Shown here piece after piece: positions 63,204 through 64,000 of a stretch of DNA of 64,000 bases. This DNA comes from Spiroplasma chinense (GTDB lineage: Bacteria; Bacillota_I; Bacilli_A; Mycoplasmatales; Mycoplasmataceae): positions 1,178,001 through 1,242,000 of the forward strand of contig NZ_CP043026.1 of the NCBI RefSeq assembly GCF_008086545.1. The letters are read 5' to 3'. Every line of letters starts with the position of its first letter. Within the stretch, counting starts at the first letter, position 1. The position numbers and the translations under genes were made by a program. The notes under the pieces are model-generated. The model did no database searches. It saw only the letters and a program-made list of their open reading frames with translations, and was not told the origin of the DNA.

Positions 63204-63870
63204 TTAATCTCCTTTGTTTATTAGCGTAAAAATTTTGCTAACAACTTCTTTCATTTCTTCTTCTGTTGACCAGTAGAATGTTATTAATTCTTTTCCAGTA
63301 TTGTAAACATAAACTCTTCTACTTCTGTAAATGGTTTTTACACCTGTTATGAGATTTATATTATTTTTATATGCATTTAATGCATTTTCATAATTATTGA
63401 AATAAAGTGTTCTATTTTCAAATGAGAAACTATATACATTATATTTTCCATTTGAAATTAAATCATCAAAGTTAGTATATTCGTTTTCTAAATTATTCAA
63501 CTCTTTTTTGTTTATAAAGTTTTCTTTTACATTTATTGTCGAAGTTAAATAACTTAAAGCATTTTCTTCGTTATAATCTTCAGATATTATTTCTCCATTT
63601 GGATTATATAAGTAAAACTTTTTATAAAGTATTGGTGATTGTTTGTCAAATTGTATTTTTTTAGCACCTTCAATGGTTGTAGATATATTTACACCTATAT
63701 TATCAATAAAGGTGTAAGGTGTTGAACCTGAATCTGATATAAACCATCAAGCATTTAGGATATTATCTCCTTCACTTGGATAGTCCAAATACGTAAAGTT
63801 ATTTTTTCACTTGTTTTTTATTTGTTTCTATATTCTTTCATTCCTCTTCTTTTTTTCCTTTCTTATTCAT
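63204..63870 (-). pseudogene. Partner gene of pair B with poly-A frameshift
   Basis: The ATG at 63868-63870 opens a frame that ends after 23 codons at a TAA inside a run of six A (63802-63807). Removing one A joins it to a long frame lacking any ATG of its own (NNFTYLDYPSEGD ... FYWSTEEE), giving about 221 residues. That frame is paralogous to 10602-11048 (LYNPNGE, SNGKYNVY, YKNNINL). It is adjacent to, and co-oriented with, the frameshifted lipoprotein gene, so both genes of this copy are interrupted. Confidence 0.7.
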
Positions 63871-63930
63871 TTTTATATTAACAAATTCTAAAATTAATTT
63901 CCATTTATTTATTTGATTTTAGAAATAAAT

Positions 63931-64000
63931 TTATTTGTTTTCACAATCTCTTTCTTCTATCCAAATTTTTGCATCCAGATTTTCAATTATCTTTTTTAAA
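63931..64000 (-). CDS. C-terminal end of a gene entering from the right
   Basis: An open frame of 22 codons from the window edge to TAA at 63931-63933 (ends AKIWIEERDCENK). Too short for identification. It may be an upstream gene of the lipoprotein pair. Confidence 0.4.
   Translation of the reverse strand, partial: LKKIIENLDAKIWIEERDCENK

Overview
The window comes from a low-GC mollicute, most likely a Spiroplasma/Mesoplasma/Entomoplasma relative. Almost every gene is cut by in-frame TGA codons that must be read as tryptophan. A tandem pair of tRNA-Trp genes (anticodons CCA and UCA) is present, lipoproteins carry typical mollicute signal peptides, and there are no cell-wall genes. About 90% of genes are on the minus strand. 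The plus-strand genes are two degV genes, an M13 peptidase, coaX and one DeoR regulator.

Layout. 0-5 kb: charged hypothetical proteins, nicotinate phosphoribosyltransferase, a YtpR-like RNA-binding protein, two DegV proteins and the tRNA-Trp pair. 5-11 kb: a membrane protein, a Fur/ACP/hypothetical operon with an unusual promoter, tRNA-His, and a lipoprotein with its partner gene. 11.5-17.7 kb: a 903-residue E2-like protein that has lost both its lipoyl lysine and its catalytic histidine, an M13 peptidase and a polytopic membrane protein. 17.8-27.3 kb: mixed-acid fermentation (ackA, pta, pflA, a split pyruvate formate-lyase, adhE) and CoA synthesis (coaD, coaX). 27.5-32.8 kb: a six-gene cobalamin operon behind a cobalamin riboswitch (lipoprotein, DUF4430-like protein, ECF S component, ABC-2 transporter, CobO). 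32.9-35.4 kb: a large membrane-anchored protein. 35.5-55.7 kb: a 20-kb fructan/sucrose locus with three GH32 enzymes, three PfkB kinases, two DeoR regulators, an ADP-ribosylglycohydrolase-fold protein and an ABC sugar importer whose two permeases carry very large cytoplasmic N-terminal extensions. 55.8-58.3 kb: one coiled-coil gene followed by four 5'-truncated tandem copies. 58.4-60.9 kb: adenosylcobalamin-dependent (class II) ribonucleotide reductase. 61-64 kb: rpsI/rplM and a frame-disrupted second copy of the lipoprotein gene pair seen at 10 kb.

How the genes work together. The strongest biological story is a vitamin B12 economy. Cobalamin is sensed by the riboswitch, probably taken up by the ECF S component with its associated proteins, adenosylated by CobO and used by NrdJ, the only B12-dependent enzyme visible here. 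The second story is anaerobic sugar metabolism. Extracellular and intracellular GH32 enzymes release fructose units, the importer and PfkB kinases feed glycolysis, and pyruvate leaves through PFL, Pta-AckA (ATP) and AdhE (NADH reoxidation).

The least explained elements are the split PFL, the degenerate E2, the permease extensions, the tandem cassette array, and a 14-base promoter element shared by two unrelated loci 49 kb apart. No homology search or structure prediction could be run; family assignments rest on recognised motifs and gene context.
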